Shown piece by piece: positions 1-8,646 of a DNA stretch of 64,000 nucleotides. The position numbers and the translations under genes were made by a program. Source of the DNA: an uncultured Azospirillum sp. GTDB lineage: Bacteria; Pseudomonadota; Alphaproteobacteria; RF32; CAG-239. Position 1 is the first letter of the stretch; every line of letters begins with the position of its first letter. The notes beneath the pieces are model-generated. The model saw nothing but the letters and a program-made list of their open reading frames with translations. It made no database searches and was not told the DNA's origin. The stretch spans positions 1 through 64,000 of the forward strand of contig CABUBU010000002.1 of NCBI GenBank assembly GCA_902489795.1, read 5' to 3'.

Positions 1-35
1 AACTTGCAAACTTATTGGCGGTTTTCCGTCTAGAG

Positions 36-173
36 ATGAAAAAGCTCCGGGAACAATTGAACAAAAAGGGCTATGTTTGCCGCTATTGTGGAAAGCAAGC
101 CCCAAAACCCCACGGCGGAAAATGTCCATACAGTCCACATCCCAATAAATGTCACGAATTTATTAAGGCATAA
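36..173 (+). CDS. Small zinc-ribbon-like protein
   Basis: A 45-residue basic protein starting at ATG 36 and ending at TAA 171-173. It contains CRYCGK, then a second Cys (GKCP) and a Cys-His pair near the C-terminus, so four Cys/His groups could bind one zinc ion. The frame stays open to the window's left edge, so an upstream start cannot be excluded; no clear ribosome binding site precedes ATG 36. Small CxxC proteins of this kind are common orphan genes in gut bacteria, often near mobile DNA. No function is assigned. A terminator-like hairpin follows directly. Confidence 0.45.
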   Translation: MKKLREQLNKKGYVCRYCGKQAPKPHGGKCPYSPHPNKCHEFIKA

Positions 174-205
174 AAAAACACCCTGCAACCAATCAGCCAC
201 AGGGT
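172..205 (-). terminator. Intrinsic terminator of the autotransporter gene
   Basis: The arms ACCCTG (180-185) and CAGGGT (200-205) pair around a 14-nt loop. Read on the minus strand the hairpin is followed by a run of seven T (172-178), just past the stop codon of the autotransporter gene. Confidence 0.6.
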
Positions 206-226
206 ATTTGTACCAGTTGTTAAATG

Positions 227-2899
227 CTAAAACTTATATTTGGCGTTAATCAATCCGGTATGATCTTGGTAATCCTCACGGAATTTGCCTTCGTAACCGA
301 GTGAAAGTTCAACATTATCGTTGACTTCCGCTGTTACACCGGCACCAAATTCCATTCCGAAACGGTCAAGAGCTTCACCGTCAACCGCATAAGCCGAACC
401 ATTAGCTAGAGTTACAACCGAATTAACATCATCATTCATCAAGTCATAAGTTGCGGCAATTCTGGCTTCCGGTTTGATATTCATACCGTTAGACAGCTCA
501 AAGTTTTTGCTGACCTTAGCACCGATGACACCGGTCAAAATATCGCTGTCATTGCCGGAAACACGTTGGTCGGCAGAATCTTTATAACTGTCCTGACTGA
601 TATGAACATAACGCATACCGACTTCCGGTGTTAAACCAAAGCCGTTGACTTGTATATCATAACCGGTCATAGCCTGTAAGCCGAAAGTTTCAACGTCATA
701 GTCAGCCTTGACGCCAACGCCTGCCACGCTCTTGTTCTCTTCATAGTCAGACCAGCCGTAGGTTGCAATACCGTTTACATACCAGTTAGACGGTTTATGT
801 TCACCGTAAACAATGGCAGTATGCGTATCAACATCGGTTGAACGCATAAAACCGTCAATATCGGTGTTTGTGTAAGCGTAACCAATACCAACCTTAGTAT
901 CATCGGTTACAAACTTCTCGGCACCGAAAGCAATACCGGAACTGTCTGCATCAAAACCTTTAGCTTTGGAAGTATCGTCCAGTTTGGATTTGTTGAACAT
1001 ACCCTGAACCCACATTGCACCACGTTTGAAGATATTGTCACCGGAAGACATACCTTGTGCACCGGTTGAGATTGAACCCCCAGTTAAACGAGTTGATACA
1101 GCGCCAAATACCTGATTAGCTGTTTCAGTCTGGGTTTTCTGAACCATTGGCGCAACTTCCGGAGCAACTGCTGTTAAGGCGGCAACATAAGCCTGTTCGT
1201 TACTTTGTGAAAGATCACTTAGTACCGAAGCAACTGCTTTGGCTTTCGGGCTTGCCGTTGATGAAGATGTTAAAGTATCCCAAGCTTCGGCTGTGGCGGC
1301 GTTTGTCGCAGAACCTCCGGCATCAGCAACAACATCGGAAGCTGAGGCTGTTCCCGTAATTTTGAATGAACCGTCCTCAAAGCTAATGTCATAACGATTG
1401 TTATCGGCAATTTTATTAGTAAAATCACCAGTTACAGTGCCTTGTAAGAAGTTAAAATCTTTAGTTTCACCATTTGCAACGACACCGCTATCTAAGGTGA
1501 CTTTCATTGTGGTATCATTACCAATCTTGATTGTGTTTGCATTGATTTGGCCGTAATTGTCTGCCGAAGCAACTTTCAAACCAAGTGTTGAATTATCGGC
1601 AAAATCAACCGTTGTTGCAGTTAATTTGTTGGTTCCGATATCTAAACCAGCACCACCGGCGACAGATACATTCCCGATTGAACCAGTATTTTTGTCATAA
1701 GTCAAAGTACCTTTGCTAACATTCAATGCTGTTATATTACCGATAGTTCCGCCAATCGCCTTGCTTAAAGAATGGTCGGCTTCGAAAGTCAGATTTGAAC
1801 CGGTGACATTACCGCTGATATTTGCGGCAGAGTTTTTAAAGCAGAGATTGCCGGAACCGCTGACATTGGTATCTAGTTTACCCGACAAGTCAATTTTGGC
1901 ATTTTCGCTGTTCATTGCAATATCGCCAGAGATTAAACTAGCCCCGTTGGCTACTGTAATTGTTCCTTTTGTGAAGTCAATATCACTGCTAATTTGGTTA
2001 TTTCCGTTTGCGATAATAGTTGCATTATCTCCGTTTACAATAAGTTTTATAGCATTTCCGTCAATTTCCTGGTTATCATTGGTATTGAGCAATAAACCTG
2101 AATTTTCATTCAAAACCAATTTGCCACCCGTCATATTGACGTTGCCCGTATTTTCTTTACGCATTTCAATATAAGCGTTTTTATTCAACGTGATATTTCC
2201 ACCGGAGATATTAATATCGCCACTGGTTGCGGTATCATTACCTTTATAAATACGGGAATCGGTTAAATTAATATCACCACCCTGAATATTGACATCAGCC
2301 CCGTCACCTTTAACAAAAACACCAGTATCGGCACTATTACCGTTTGATGTTGCGGTCAAGGTACCGCCTGTCATCGTGAAATTATTAGCACCGTCTAACA
2401 ATATCCCAGAATTGTCGTTAATATTGAGTTCACCACCGCTTAAATTGACACTTCCGGTATTGGTATCGTACATTTCGATATAGGCTTGATTGTTTAAGGT
2501 AATTTTACCCCCAGAGATATTAACATCACCTGTTGTATCAGTGTCTTCCTCACCTTTGGCAATACGGGCTTCGGTTAAATTTATAGTACCGTTTTTTATG
2601 GTTGCAGAGGAATTTTCGCCTCTTACAAAAACACCGGTGTCAGCACTTCCACCATTGGAAGAAGCAGTCAAACTACCGTCTTCCATTGTAAAGTTACCAT
2701 TAGAGATAATTCCGCTGTTATTTCCTGAAATGGTTATATCTCCATCAGTTGCAATGGTAACATTATCTTTGGAGATGAGTTCATCTGTGATTGTTTCTTT
2801 GGAACTGATTGTCCAATCTTCCGCACAAACATTTGTTGCCGAAAAAGCGGCGACAAGTGCGGTTGTCATTAATAAAGATTTTTTCATACGATTAAACAT
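227..2899 (-). CDS. Autotransporter (type V secretion) protein
   Basis: An 890-residue protein with a signal peptide (MKKSLLMTTALVAAFSA, cleavage near residue 26), a Gly/Asn/Thr-rich passenger of beta-helix type, and a C-terminal outer-membrane beta-barrel from about residue 620 that ends in Phe, as barrel proteins usually do. The N-terminal passenger has two tandem repeats of about 102 residues (61-162 and 163-265), each with SADTGVFV, INLT.[AS]RI, GD[VI]NISGG and AYIEM, plus a degenerate third. Such proteins export their own passenger to the cell surface. AAGGA abuts the first ATG (2899); the second Met at 2887 has a better spacing and starts directly at the signal peptide, so it may be the true start. 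The passenger's role is unknown. Confidence 0.88.
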   Translation of the reverse strand: MFNRMKKSLLMTTALVAAFSATNVCAEDWTISSKETITDELISKDNVTIATDGDITISGNNSGIISNGNFTMEDGSLTASSNGGSADTGVFVRGENSSATIKNGTINLTEARIAKGEEDTDTTGDVNISGGKITLNNQAYIEMYDTNTGSVNLSGGELNINDNSGILLDGANNFTMTGGTLTATSNGNSADTGVFVKGDGADVNIQGGDINLTDSRIYKGNDTATSGDINISGGNITLNKNAYIEMRKENTGNVNMTGGKLVLNENSGLLLNTNDNQEIDGNAIKLIVNGDNATIIANGNNQISSDIDFTKGTITVANGASLISGDIAMNSENAKIDLSGKLDTNVSGSGNLCFKNSAANISGNVTGSNLTFEADHSLSKAIGGTIGNITALNVSKGTLTYDKNTGSIGNVSVAGGAGLDIGTNKLTATTVDFADNSTLGLKVASADNYGQINANTIKIGNDTTMKVTLDSGVVANGETKDFNFLQGTVTGDFTNKIADNNRYDISFEDGSFKITGTASASDVVADAGGSATNAATAEAWDTLTSSSTASPKAKAVASVLSDLSQSNEQAYVAALTAVAPEVAPMVQKTQTETANQVFGAVSTRLTGGSISTGAQGMSSGDNIFKRGAMWVQGMFNKSKLDDTSKAKGFDADSSGIAFGAEKFVTDDTKVGIGYAYTNTDIDGFMRSTDVDTHTAIVYGEHKPSNWYVNGIATYGWSDYEENKSVAGVGVKADYDVETFGLQAMTGYDIQVNGFGLTPEVGMRYVHISQDSYKDSADQRVSGNDSDILTGVIGAKVSKNFELSNGMNIKPEARIAATYDLMNDDVNSVVTLANGSAYAVDGEALDRFGMEFGAGVTAEVNDNVELSLGYEGKFREDYQDHTGLINAKYKF

Positions 2900-2944
2900 C
2901 CTTGTTAACTAGTTAAACAAAACCCACCGTTCATAAAGAAAGGC

Positions 2945-3126
2945 GGGCGGATGTTCGAAAACCGTATACGTTTAAACGGCTCGGCTTATTTGGCTGAGCC
3001 TTATTCACCGACATCCGTCCAAGTAGAATCAGAAGTCGGCACTGGTTAAAGTCGTGTGCACACGACTAAACGTATAAAGGGTTTTCGACGCCCTAAGCAG
3101 AAAATCTGCTCAAATTTACTTTATAA
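2945..3126. promoter_or_regulatory. Structured intergenic element, likely 5' leader of the autotransporter
   Basis: The 337-nt gap between two genes holds no ORF but dense secondary structure. There is an 18-bp perfect palindrome at 3050-3067 (centre GTGCAC), a GGCTC/GAGCC hairpin at 2979-3000, a pairing of GGCGGATGT (2946-2954) with ACATCCGTCC (3011-3020), and a long-range pairing of 2955-2973 with 3068-3088 that would enclose it all. On the minus strand a weak promoter (TTGATT at 3146-3141, AT-rich -10 near 3120) would make this the leader RNA of the autotransporter gene. I do not recognise it as a known riboswitch. Confidence 0.5.
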
Positions 3127-3248
3127 GGCATATTTGTTAGAATCAAGTTAAATCATCAAAAACCCTCTGGAATTTAAACAAATAAGCCGATATGATGTGT
3201 TTTGTAAGGGATTAATTTGATGTTAAAACTAATTGATTGAAGGCTACT

Positions 3249-3461
3249 GTGAAAAAACTACTTTCTTTATTAACAGTTCTGTTCTTGGTGTCCCCAGCTT
3301 TGGCGGCAGATAGTCAAACGGTGGTTCTGAATACAAAAACCTATATTTATCATAGCCCCGACTGTAAGTGGGCTAAAAAATGCACAAAGAACTGTATCAA
3401 AACCACCAAACAAAAAGCCCAAGCTCAAGGAGCAAGGGCTTGTAAAGTTTGTGGGAGATAA
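3249..3461 (+). CDS. Small secreted cysteine-rich protein
   Basis: About 70 residues starting at GTG 3249, preceded by AAGG; an in-frame TTG at 3237 is a weaker start. It has a Sec signal peptide (KKLLSLLTVLFLVSPALA) and a mature part with the pattern H-x3-C, C-x3-C and a terminal C-x2-C within GARACKVCG. This resembles the metal-binding tail seen at the ends of some secreted nucleases (H..C ... A..G...C..C), so a periplasmic zinc site is likely. No partner gene adjoins it. It lies at the edge of the AT-rich defence region. Function unknown. Confidence 0.6.
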   Translation: MKKLLSLLTVLFLVSPALAADSQTVVLNTKTYIYHSPDCKWAKKCTKNCIKTTKQKAQAQGARACKVCGR

Positions 3462-3500
3462 GTTTTAATAAACATCCAATAAAAAATGTAAATGCTTGTA

Positions 3501-5087
3501 TTAACTTCCTATATCCTCCCAGTTAAAATCGTCATATTGAGGTTGAAAGGCATCAATTTCTTTTTGGCTAATAACAGGGGTCATCTTTTCTATTACTTTT
3601 TCGTTAATTAATTTGCATTGAAGAATAGCGTTTTGAAATGTTTTATTAAGCCAATCCGAATTCCAAATTTGTGTGCTATTGTTTTTAACAACTTCACATA
3701 ATTTGTCAGAATAAGTAATATCTGGTGAAATTTTATAGCTGATACGTTGCAGCCAAATATCCATAAAGCCAGTATTAGGTAATTTTTGGAACTTTTTATT
3801 TATTTTTGAAATATAATTTAATTTTTCTTCTTTTCCTGGTATACATTCAAAAATTTTACTAATAATTGCTGTACATAAAGGGTAAACTGATGGGTTGTTA
3901 TAGGCTAAATCAACAACAATACTTATTAAGACCGCTACATTATCTTTTTTGCACTCTATCTCCATTTTTTCATACAAAGAAGATAGTAATCTTTTTAATT
4001 GCCCAGAATTTGGATGCTTTTCTGCAAAATCATAAATTTGTAACAATAGTTTTTGAGTGCTAATTTTTCCTTTGTTAGTTCCATAATAATCTTCTTCATC
4101 TTCCGAAATTTTTAAGTATCGTTCAGCTAATAAAGAAGTTAATAAATCTAATTTATCTCTTTTAATTGAACCTAAAATTAAATTTTTAGTGGAGTAGGTT
4201 TTTGATGGATTTAATTTTAAGCCCAAATTAATTAGTACTTCTGTTAGAATTTTTGTAATATTATCTCCATCTGTTTGATTATTAACGAAGATTCTATAAT
4301 CATCCCTATACCGAATAATATAATAATCATCAATACCTTTTTCATTTAATTTATTTGACAATTCTAAATCAGCGTAACCAAGAACTATTTCTGCGATGAA
4401 ATCCATAAGAACAGATCCTTGAGGAATACCATTGGTTTGTCCGTAAGACATATCCCGTAGTTTTTGGTCAATTTTATTTCCGACTAATTTCTTATCTTTA
4501 CGACTTGTGGGTTGTTTCATAACATCTTTATTGTGCAAAGCCCACGCAATTGAATGAGTATATATCGAACCGTAGCAATCTGTGATATCGGTCATATAAA
4601 GATATGAAAAATCAAGGGATTGAGCTAGCGAGGATTGCTCAACTTCCCGCCACCAAGTTAATATTTGTTTTGATTTTTGGGTTTTGTTCGGATCTGTGGA
4701 AACAACAGGTATGCTAACACATTGTATTTTTGTATTTTGTTTAAATTTAGAAAATCTATCACAGATTGTTTTCCAGTTATTGGGCTCTGTTATTATATTT
4801 ACCAAATCTACGTATAAAGCGGGATGAATAAGCTGAAAAGGACGCCAAGCATACATACCGTCTTTATTGGCAATAATTTTATAATTAACCCCGTCACAAT
4901 TTTCTGGCTTGATTGTACTATAATTATCAGAAAGACGCTGTGTTTGTAACAAAGTATCCATTTTGTTGAGCACGTCACCAAATGTAAAATATTCTGGTAA
5001 ATCAATATTTGAATAACTATCTTCTCTTAGAAGAAAATCTTTAGCTTTTTTTTCTGAAAAATCTAATATTGTCGTCAAATTTGGCAC
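3501..5087 (-). CDS. Defence-type (UG/DRT-like) reverse transcriptase
   Basis: A 528-residue RNA-directed DNA polymerase. The palm domain shows TDITDCYGSIY (166-176, motif A with catalytic Asp), IPQGS (221-225, motif B) and YRDD (260-263, motif C with the catalytic Asp pair). The C-terminal half (about 330-528) is alpha-helical with no integrase, maturase or endonuclase domain, so this is neither a group II intron nor a retroelement polymerase; standalone RTs with this layout belong to the unknown-group/DRT antiphage families. I cannot place it in a numbered DRT class. The start is GTG (5085-5087) without a clear ribosome binding site. The gene is far more AT-rich than the housekeeping genes, suggesting transfer. 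A divergent small RNA and unknown gene lie upstream. Confidence 0.82.
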   Translation of the reverse strand: MPNLTTILDFSEKKAKDFLLREDSYSNIDLPEYFTFGDVLNKMDTLLQTQRLSDNYSTIKPENCDGVNYKIIANKDGMYAWRPFQLIHPALYVDLVNIITEPNNWKTICDRFSKFKQNTKIQCVSIPVVSTDPNKTQKSKQILTWWREVEQSSLAQSLDFSYLYMTDITDCYGSIYTHSIAWALHNKDVMKQPTSRKDKKLVGNKIDQKLRDMSYGQTNGIPQGSVLMDFIAEIVLGYADLELSNKLNEKGIDDYYIIRYRDDYRIFVNNQTDGDNITKILTEVLINLGLKLNPSKTYSTKNLILGSIKRDKLDLLTSLLAERYLKISEDEEDYYGTNKGKISTQKLLLQIYDFAEKHPNSGQLKRLLSSLYEKMEIECKKDNVAVLISIVVDLAYNNPSVYPLCTAIISKIFECIPGKEEKLNYISKINKKFQKLPNTGFMDIWLQRISYKISPDITYSDKLCEVVKNNSTQIWNSDWLNKTFQNAILQCKLINEKVIEKMTPVISQKEIDAFQPQYDDFNWEDIGS

Positions 5088-5275
5088 TTTCAGTAAATAT
5101 GTATACTAGTATTTACATAGGGAAAAAGTTGTAGAAAAGCAAGTGATTGTGGAAATAATTATTTTCTGTTCAGGCAAATGATAATATTAAAAGCACGGTA
5201 AATGATACATCAAAAACTAAAGCACACATTGCCTGGTCAGGAAAATAACGGGAATCGATTTTTTAGGGTTTTTAC

Positions 5276-5304
5276 TTGACTTTTTATACTAAATATGCTT
5301 TAAT
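5276..5304 (+). promoter_or_regulatory. Strong sigma70-type promoter
   Basis: TTGACT (5276-5281), a 17-bp spacer and TTTAAT (5299-5304) give a near-consensus promoter. Transcription would start near 5311 and first produce a short hairpin RNA. Confidence 0.65.
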
Positions 5305-5310
5305 ATACTT

Positions 5311-5389
5311 GCTTTGGGGCTCCCAATGAGCTCGTTCGTTGTATACCGAACTAATCACCTCGTCAGAGGAGATAGTTTGGTATTTTTTT
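5311..5389 (+). ncRNA. Short terminator-ended RNA or attenuated leader
   Basis: Downstream of the promoter is a small GCTC/GAGC hairpin (near 5319-5333), then a long stem: left arm 5343-5361, loop GTCA (5362-5365), right arm 5366-5383, closed by a run of seven T. The stem is an efficient-looking intrinsic terminator, so the main product should be about 75-80 nt. It lies between the divergent reverse transcriptase and the 238-residue gene. It could be a separate small RNA, possibly a partner of the RT as in some DRT systems, or a leader that attenuates the downstream gene. The sequence alone does not decide. Confidence 0.5.
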
Positions 5390-5442
5390 ATTCTGACTGT
5401 TTCCTTTGATAGATACGATTAGTTAAATAAAAGGAGACAGAG

Positions 5443-6159
5443 ATGAAAGAAATTTTAAGAGAATATATTTCACAACAGATTCGTTCAAATTGTTTTGACA
5501 ACATTCCTTTAACAACAAAAAGGATTAAGGAATGTTATCAAGGTGCGAGTAATTCTAAAATTTTTGATGAATTGTGGATGTTGGAAAATTTGGAAATTAT
5601 TTGTATAAAACAAGCTGCACGGTCTCGAAAAAGTTACAAAGACCGTGAAAATTGGCTACAATGGAAGCATAAAATTTGCCGCTACATTATTGATATTCTG
5701 AAACCGGAATATTTTAATGTAACTCCCGTTTCGGCATCAGATTGGGCAATTAAAGCTTTTGTAGATACCGAAAAATGGGATTTTGTGCTTCAATTTAATG
5801 GAATTGATGAAGATGTTCGTATTGACTTAAAACCTAGAAAAGGGAATAAAAAATCATTGCTGAGGGATTTTTGGGAACAAGCTCAAAATAAAGTTAACGA
5901 ATGGTGTGAATGCCCTTTTGCAAAGCCCCATACATCAATTTCAACATTCTTTGGACGCTTTTGTAAAGAACTCCAACCATATTTTATTGAATTTAAAAAA
6001 GGTGGGTATGAGGCACGATTTACTCCTGTTATTTATCCTCAAGTTTTAATGGCAAAAGGCGTTAAAGAATTTGTGTTTTTGGGCGGAACAGATATTGATG
6101 TTCACTATAAATGCAAGTTTGATGAGAATGGTAATTTTATCGGTTGGCATAAGTGCTGA
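5443..6159 (+). CDS. Hypothetical protein next to reverse transcriptase
   Basis: A 238-residue soluble protein, ATG 5443 preceded by AAGGAGA. The N-terminal half is helical and basic; the C-terminal half has alternating strands with D-LKPRKGNKK (about 125-135), EFKKGGYEARF and a Cys at the very end. I do not recognise the family. It is AT-rich like the neighbouring RT, is expressed from the strong promoter behind the 5343-5383 terminator, and is followed by an inverted repeat and a terminator. A role in the same defence unit is inferred from position only. Confidence 0.7.
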   Translation: MKEILREYISQQIRSNCFDNIPLTTKRIKECYQGASNSKIFDELWMLENLEIICIKQAARSRKSYKDRENWLQWKHKICRYIIDILKPEYFNVTPVSASDWAIKAFVDTEKWDFVLQFNGIDEDVRIDLKPRKGNKKSLLRDFWEQAQNKVNEWCECPFAKPHTSISTFFGRFCKELQPYFIEFKKGGYEARFTPVIYPQVLMAKGVKEFVFLGGTDIDVHYKCKFDENGNFIGWHKC

Positions 6160-6184
6160 TATTCTTGATTATTTTGTAAAAATA

Positions 6185-6242
6185 CTTTGGCTAACTGGTA
6201 TGTTTCCATTGTGGCTTGGTAATATTCTCTGGTTAGCCAAAG
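6185..6242. repeat. Inverted repeat, 11 bp arms
   Basis: CTTTGGCTAAC (6185-6195) is exactly complementary to GTTAGCCAAAG (6232-6242) across a 36-nt loop. It lies just after the stop of the 238-residue gene and before its terminator, and may be a 3' UTR structure or a recombination site. Confidence 0.45.
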
Positions 6243-6272
6243 TTCGAAATTCGTTGCGAAACTGTCACCAGT

Positions 6273-6306
6273 AAAAAAATCTCCGTATTTTTGCGGAGAT
6301 TTTTTT
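6273..6306. terminator. Intrinsic terminator
   Basis: AATCTCCG (6278-6285) pairs with CGGAGATT (6294-6301) and is flanked by A and T runs, so it can work in both directions. It ends the AT-rich defence transcript. Confidence 0.75.
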
Positions 6307-6349
6307 GTGCGCTAAGACTTAAGGAATCAGCGGTTTTGAGAGATCAGAA

Positions 6350-6431
6350 GGTGGAATTATAGTCTACAAAATTCCACCCTAAAAGGGAAAAATGTAGTCT
6401 AAATGAGCTAAAAGTCTACAGTAGGGTGGAA
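6350..6431. repeat. Palindromic intergenic cluster
   Basis: GGTGGAATT (6350-6358) and AATTCCACC (6370-6378) form a perfect hairpin; GGGTGGAA recurs at 6424-6431. Interleaved are the short words AGTCTAC (6361 and 6413) and GTAGTCTA (6394). The surrounding 6310-6590 interval holds no gene. Confidence 0.4.
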
Positions 6432-6591
6432 CAGCTTAGATAATTCCCCTACATGGGTTTTATTGAGTTTGAGGGCAAAATCGGAAAAATGGTTTTGCAA
6501 GTAAAAACCGCAGAGCGTTTGTGAAAAACAGCCGTTTTCTCTGAAAGGTCATTATTTTTTCATTAAAATTTTAGCTTATTTGTAATCCTTT

Positions 6592-7186
6592 TTAAGCTGG
6601 CAGATAGAGCTTTCGTAACGGTAGAAGAACCTTACCTTCTGCTCTAAAATTGTCATAATGTACACCTATCAGCTCGGTCAGAATATCTAAATCGACCAAA
6701 AATAAGGGAGTTTTTGCCCTGCCAGATTTTGACTTCATTCCATGCCTTGTCGTTGCAGTCAAAAATGCCGTCATTGTTGTCATCAAGATCTTTTAACGCT
6801 TCAAAACCGTTGACGGCCTTTTCCCCGGACGAAAGAACGGAATTGTTGCCAAACAATTCCGTTCCGTCGTCAATAATTCCGTTTCCGTTGACGTCTCTGA
6901 CCAAAATGCCGTCATCCTGTCCGACCCATCCGCTGTTTTCTTTGAAGCCGTTTGCGTCGTGGTCAAAATAAACGCCGCCCTCTGCCGTAACCGTTTCTAC
7001 CCCGTCGCCGTCCAAATCAACCACCAGCGGCGAACGAACTTCTTCCGCCGTTTCAAACTGATCTTTGATTTTGCAAATAGGTTCTTTGGGCAAAGGGCAA
7101 ATATTGATATACGTAGGTAATTCACACTGAATAGAACCGTCATCATTTATTTCTACCCCTTTATCAGCTAAAAGTACAACTTTATG
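6592..7186 (-). pseudogene. RTX/haemolysin-type calcium-binding protein remnant
   Basis: The frame 7186 to 6653 reads PLVVDLDGDGVET, YFDHDANG, DGILVRDVNGNGIIDDG and LFGNN, then LDDNNDGIFD, which is the conserved EF-hand-like block found near repeats of large RTX haemolysins and leukotoxins. After KIWQ the reading continues in a second frame (to 6592), so a frameshift lies near 6700-6730. The upstream end is cut by a stop at 7187-7189 and no start or RTX nonapeptide block remains. A full toxin of this type has over a thousand residues, so this is a fragment of a decayed gene rather than a functional one. Confidence 0.75.
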
Positions 7187-7189
7187 TTA

Positions 7190-7509
7190 TGAAAACAATC
7201 TTGATGTTAGTAATGGTAAAATCACATTAGAAACATATTTTAGCTGTTAATGCGATGCGCTTATCTATCAAAAGTAGTATATATTTTATGAAACATTTAT
7301 AAATAGAAAATTGAAACGCTGTTGTTTCTCAGCTAATATTTGCTTATAAGTTTGTGCGGACAATTAATGGTATACAGTTTTTGGTAATTAAAAATTAGTA
7401 TGCTCATTTTTTTAGTGATAATTATTTTTGATTGTAAAAATGGTGCAAGTGTTTTATTAGTAGAATTTGTTGATCATTTTTTTACGTATCTTTTGAAAAA
7501 TAACCAGTA
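7190..7509. other. AT-rich gene-free interval
   Basis: No supported gene. Strongly AT-rich with short hairpins; it separates the RTX remnant from the beta-lactamase region and looks like eroded DNA. Confidence 0.5.
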
Positions 7510-7665
7510 ATGGTAGTATATGCGGCTCAAACGTTTATGTCGCAGTTTGAAAAAGTTTTTAATGGTTGCGGAGCAAATATGACTTTAGGTTGCGGCAATA
7601 ACAGTATGTTTTTATCGATGATGCCCGCTTCATTTATTATTAAACGATTTTGTGCTAAAAAATAA
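7510..7665 (+). CDS. Possible small ORF, uncertain
   Basis: A 51-codon frame starts at ATG 7510 and ends at TAA 7663-7665, two bases before the beta-lactamase start. It contains NGCGANMTLGCGNNSMFLSMM, that is two CG-rich turns and a hydrophobic tail. No ribosome binding site is evident and I do not recognise it. It may be a remnant of an older gene in this decayed stretch. Confidence 0.2.
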   Translation: MVVYAAQTFMSQFEKVFNGCGANMTLGCGNNSMFLSMMPASFIIKRFCAKK

Positions 7666-7667
7666 AA

Positions 7668-8559
7668 ATGATGAAGAATAAAAAACTTTATGCGGCAGCC
7701 GGTTTAGTGGTATTGATCTGTGCTGCGGCCGCCGGATTTTATTTCAGCTCGCTCGCTTATCGGCTGAATCGTCTTGCCACCGGCAAAGATTGCCGGGTCG
7801 GGGGCGGCCGTTATTGCCGGTTCTCATTCTTTTGTTCATGGGGAAGGAAAATATCCGCTTCTGAGCGTGTTTAAACTTTTTATTGCTGCGCAGGTTCTTG
7901 ACAAACTGGGACGGGAAAACACCGATCCCTGCAAAACGGAATTAACGATTACCCGCGATATGATCGACGAACGAACCTACAGTCCGATGCGCGACGAACG
8001 GCGAACCTATCCTTACAGGATAAGCGTTGCCCGTCTGTTGGAATACATGGTTGCCGAAAGCGACAACAACGCGGCCGACATTTTGCTGGCCTATGCCGGG
8101 GGAGCGGAGCAGATGCAAGCTTATTTAAACCGTCTCGGCTTCGGTGAGATTGAAGTTTCCGTTAACGAAAGGGAAATGAATGCGGACATTGCCAAACAAT
8201 ATGTCAACCGTGCTTCGCCGGCAGATGTTGTCCGATTTTTAAAAACCGTGCGCGAAGGCGATATTTTGACGCCGGAAAACCGCAAATTTTTCGATAAGAT
8301 AATGACGGCAACCGTGACCGGCGGCGATAAGTTGAAAGCGGGGCTGCCGCAGGGAACGGTTTTCGGGCATAAGACAGGCTCGTCTTCGCGAACGGCCGAA
8401 GGAATAAAAATTGCCGACAACGACGCCGGTTTTGTGATTTCGCCGGACGGCCGGACATATTATATCGCGGTGATGGTTTCCGATTCCCGGATGTCTGACC
8501 GGGAAAATGCGGCTCTTGCCGCGGAAATTTCCGCCGTTATCTATAACCGTTTACGATAG
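7668..8559 (+). pseudogene. Class A beta-lactamase with frameshift
   Basis: Two overlapping frames together make one class A serine beta-lactamase. The first (7668-7874) supplies the N-terminal membrane or signal segment; the second (from about 7800 to 8559) supplies the enzyme. Catalytic motifs are intact: SVFK (Ser70-x-x-Lys73), SDN (130-132), EREMN (Glu166 to Asn170) and KTG (234-236); the surroundings resemble the CfxA/PER-like branch. The break is in a run of five G (7800-7804); with four G the product would read RVGAAVIAGSHSF straight through. It is thus either a recent inactivation, a variable homopolymer, or an assembly error. The substrate range cannot be read from sequence. It would act on beta-lactams in the periplasm. 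Confidence 0.8.
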
Positions 8560-8577
8560 TCTGCAGAATGTTTTAAC

Positions 8578-8627
8578 TTGACAAATACCCTTATGGGGTA
8601 TATAAACAGAATACCCGTATAGGGTAT
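8578..8627 (+). promoter_or_regulatory. Promoter with two CsoR-type operators
   Basis: TTGACA (8578-8583), a 17-bp spacer and TATAAA (8601-8606) form the promoter of the metallothionein-like gene. The palindrome ATACCC-TTAT-GGGGTAT fills the spacer (8585-8601) and a second, ATACCC-GTAT-AGGGTAT, follows at 8611-8627. G/C-rich dyads of this shape flanked by A/T are typical CsoR-family operators, and a csoR-like gene lies 300 bp downstream. Confidence 0.75.
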
Positions 8628-8646
8628 TAAAAGGAGAAAAGAAACA

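Noticed and set aside
5088..5280. Retron msr-msd RNA upstream of the reverse transcriptase
   Set aside because: No pair of inverted repeats with a branching G or a long msd stem is visible on the RT strand.
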